Origin: DATJAJ01 sp035622335
GTDB taxonomy: Archaea > Thermoproteota > Nitrososphaeria > Nitrososphaerales > Gagatemarchaeaceae
DNA length: 5,781 bases
Reading direction: 5' to 3'
Assembly: GCA_035622335.1 (NCBI GenBank)
Contig: DASPVO010000018.1
Span: forward strand, 1 to 5,781
Part shown: positions 5,265-5,781 of the stretch, one piece after another
How positions within the stretch are numbered: position 1 is the first letter of the stretch
How the letters are laid out: each line of letters opens with the position of its first letter
Made by a program: the position numbers and the translations under genes
Notes under the pieces: model-generated
Told to the model about the DNA's origin: nothing
Databases searched by the model: none
The model's input: only the letters and a program-made list of their open reading frames with translations

Positions 5265-5781
5265 GCACGAACTTCTGCTCGGTGTAGTCCTTCACGAGAG
5301 AGTGGACTGCTTTCTTGACGAAGTCCGCTGGCTTCTTTCCGAGCACGACCAAAGACACTAGCTCCGCGACCTTGTCCATTTCGCTGACCCCGAAGCCGAA
5401 TCGTGTCACTTCGGGCACGCCAAGCCTCCCTCCGATGTCGACTATGATGTTGGAGCGCTCCAGCCTGTCTGCCAGGGAGAGCAGAACCCTCTCGTCGTAG
5501 TCGAGCAAGACTTGGTGAGACTTTGTGTAGCCTATCCCGGCTCCCCTGACCGAGACTCCCCTGTCGGCCAGGGATTTGGCGAGAGCCTGGGCGTTCTTTA
5601 CCATCGACTGCGCGTATGCCTTCCCGAACTCCAGCATCTCGAGAAGCGAAACGGCGAGGGCGGCGACCCGGTCGAGGTGGTAGTTGTCCACGATGCCCGG
5701 GAAGATCTTCGACGCCACCTTCTCGAACACGTCCTCCCGGTTGGAGAGTATGATTCCTCCCTGCGGGCCTGGGAAGCTCTT
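5239..5781 (-). CDS. glyA: Serine hydroxymethyltransferase, C-terminal 180 residues (5' part outside window)
   Basis: SHMT is a PLP enzyme that moves the serine hydroxymethyl group to a pterin one-carbon carrier, giving glycine. In archaea the carrier may be tetrahydromethanopterin or tetrahydrofolate; the sequence does not tell. The frame is open to the right edge. The first visible residues, KSFPGPQGGIIL, match the family motif HKT-x-x-GP-x-GG, so the first codon at the edge (5779-5781) is the expected PLP-binding lysine. FPGIVDNYHLDRVAALA (visible residues 27-43) corresponds to the FPG...H...AA segment and resembles archaeal rather than bacterial SHMTs, which have FPG-x-QGG. VPEVTRFGFG (122-131) contains the arginine (127) expected to bind the substrate carboxylate. 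With about 225-230 residues expected before the lysine, the full protein would be a little over 400 residues, normal for the family. The gene converges on gap with a 26-bp overlap of the coding ends, and its promoter lies outside the window. Confidence 0.93.
   Translation of the reverse strand, partial: KSFPGPQGGIILSNREDVFEKVASKIFPGIVDNYHLDRVAALAVSLLEMLEFGKAYAQSMVKNAQALAKSLADRGVSVRGAGIGYTKSHQVLLDYDERVLLSLADRLERSNIIVDIGGRLGVPEVTRFGFGVSEMDKVAELVSLVVLGKKPADFVKKAVHSLVKDYTEQKFVLKAAPSPF

Noticed and set aside
1..5781. tRNA, rRNA, CRISPR array, insertion sequence or attachment site
   Set aside because: No cloverleaf-like segment, regularly spaced repeat, transposase-like protein or terminal inverted repeat was found; genes are packed with gaps no larger than about 120 bp.

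Overview
The window comes from an archaeon with high GC content. I place it only as probably in the TACK/Crenarchaeota-like part of the tree. The reasons are an archaeal (type II) glyceraldehyde-3-phosphate dehydrogenase, an archaeal-type phosphoglycerate kinase arranged pgk then gap as in Sulfolobus solfataricus, an archaeal-type serine hydroxymethyltransferase fragment, and AT-rich TATA-like boxes lying 28-31 bp before almost every start codon. That spacing is what leaderless archaeal transcripts need. Three of the seven coding regions appear to start with TTG or GTG.

Layout. Bases 1-1140 (minus strand) hold an almost complete major facilitator superfamily transporter, cut in its last membrane helix. 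Bases 1141-1258 are a divergent promoter region with a TATA-like box for each direction and a compact palindromic 12-bp tandem repeat between them. Bases about 1259-1687 (plus) encode a small, basic, probably winged-helix protein whose upstream start codon is missing. Two bases after its stop begins, tail to tail, a 111-residue four-helix membrane protein (1690-2025, minus). Then comes an undecaprenyl-diphosphatase-family (UppP/BacA) membrane protein (2067-2870, minus). Bases 2871-2991 are a second divergent promoter region. Bases 2992-5264 (plus) hold pgk and gap, overlapping by 4 bp. Bases 5239-5781 (minus) are the C-terminal part of glyA, overlapping the end of gap by 26 bp. The window edge falls exactly at the expected PLP-binding lysine.

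How the genes work together. pgk and gap form the reversible 3-phosphoglycerate / glyceraldehyde-3-phosphate segment of central carbon metabolism. In archaea this pair often serves gluconeogenesis. SHMT links serine, itself made from 3-phosphoglycerate, to one-carbon units, so its neighbourhood with pgk/gap makes metabolic sense although it is on the other strand. UppP would recycle a polyprenyl diphosphate lipid carrier, in an archaeon probably of the dolichyl type. The transporter and the small DNA-binding-like protein are divergent and could be a regulator/target pair; this is inference.

There is no mobile element, CRISPR array, tRNA or rRNA, and no gene-free stretch over about 125 bp. I see no convincing new multi-gene system. 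The most interesting points are the uniform promoter spacing, the missing start codon near 1259, the repeat between the two divergent promoters, a changed active-site motif in UppP, and a possible promoter for gap inside the end of pgk.
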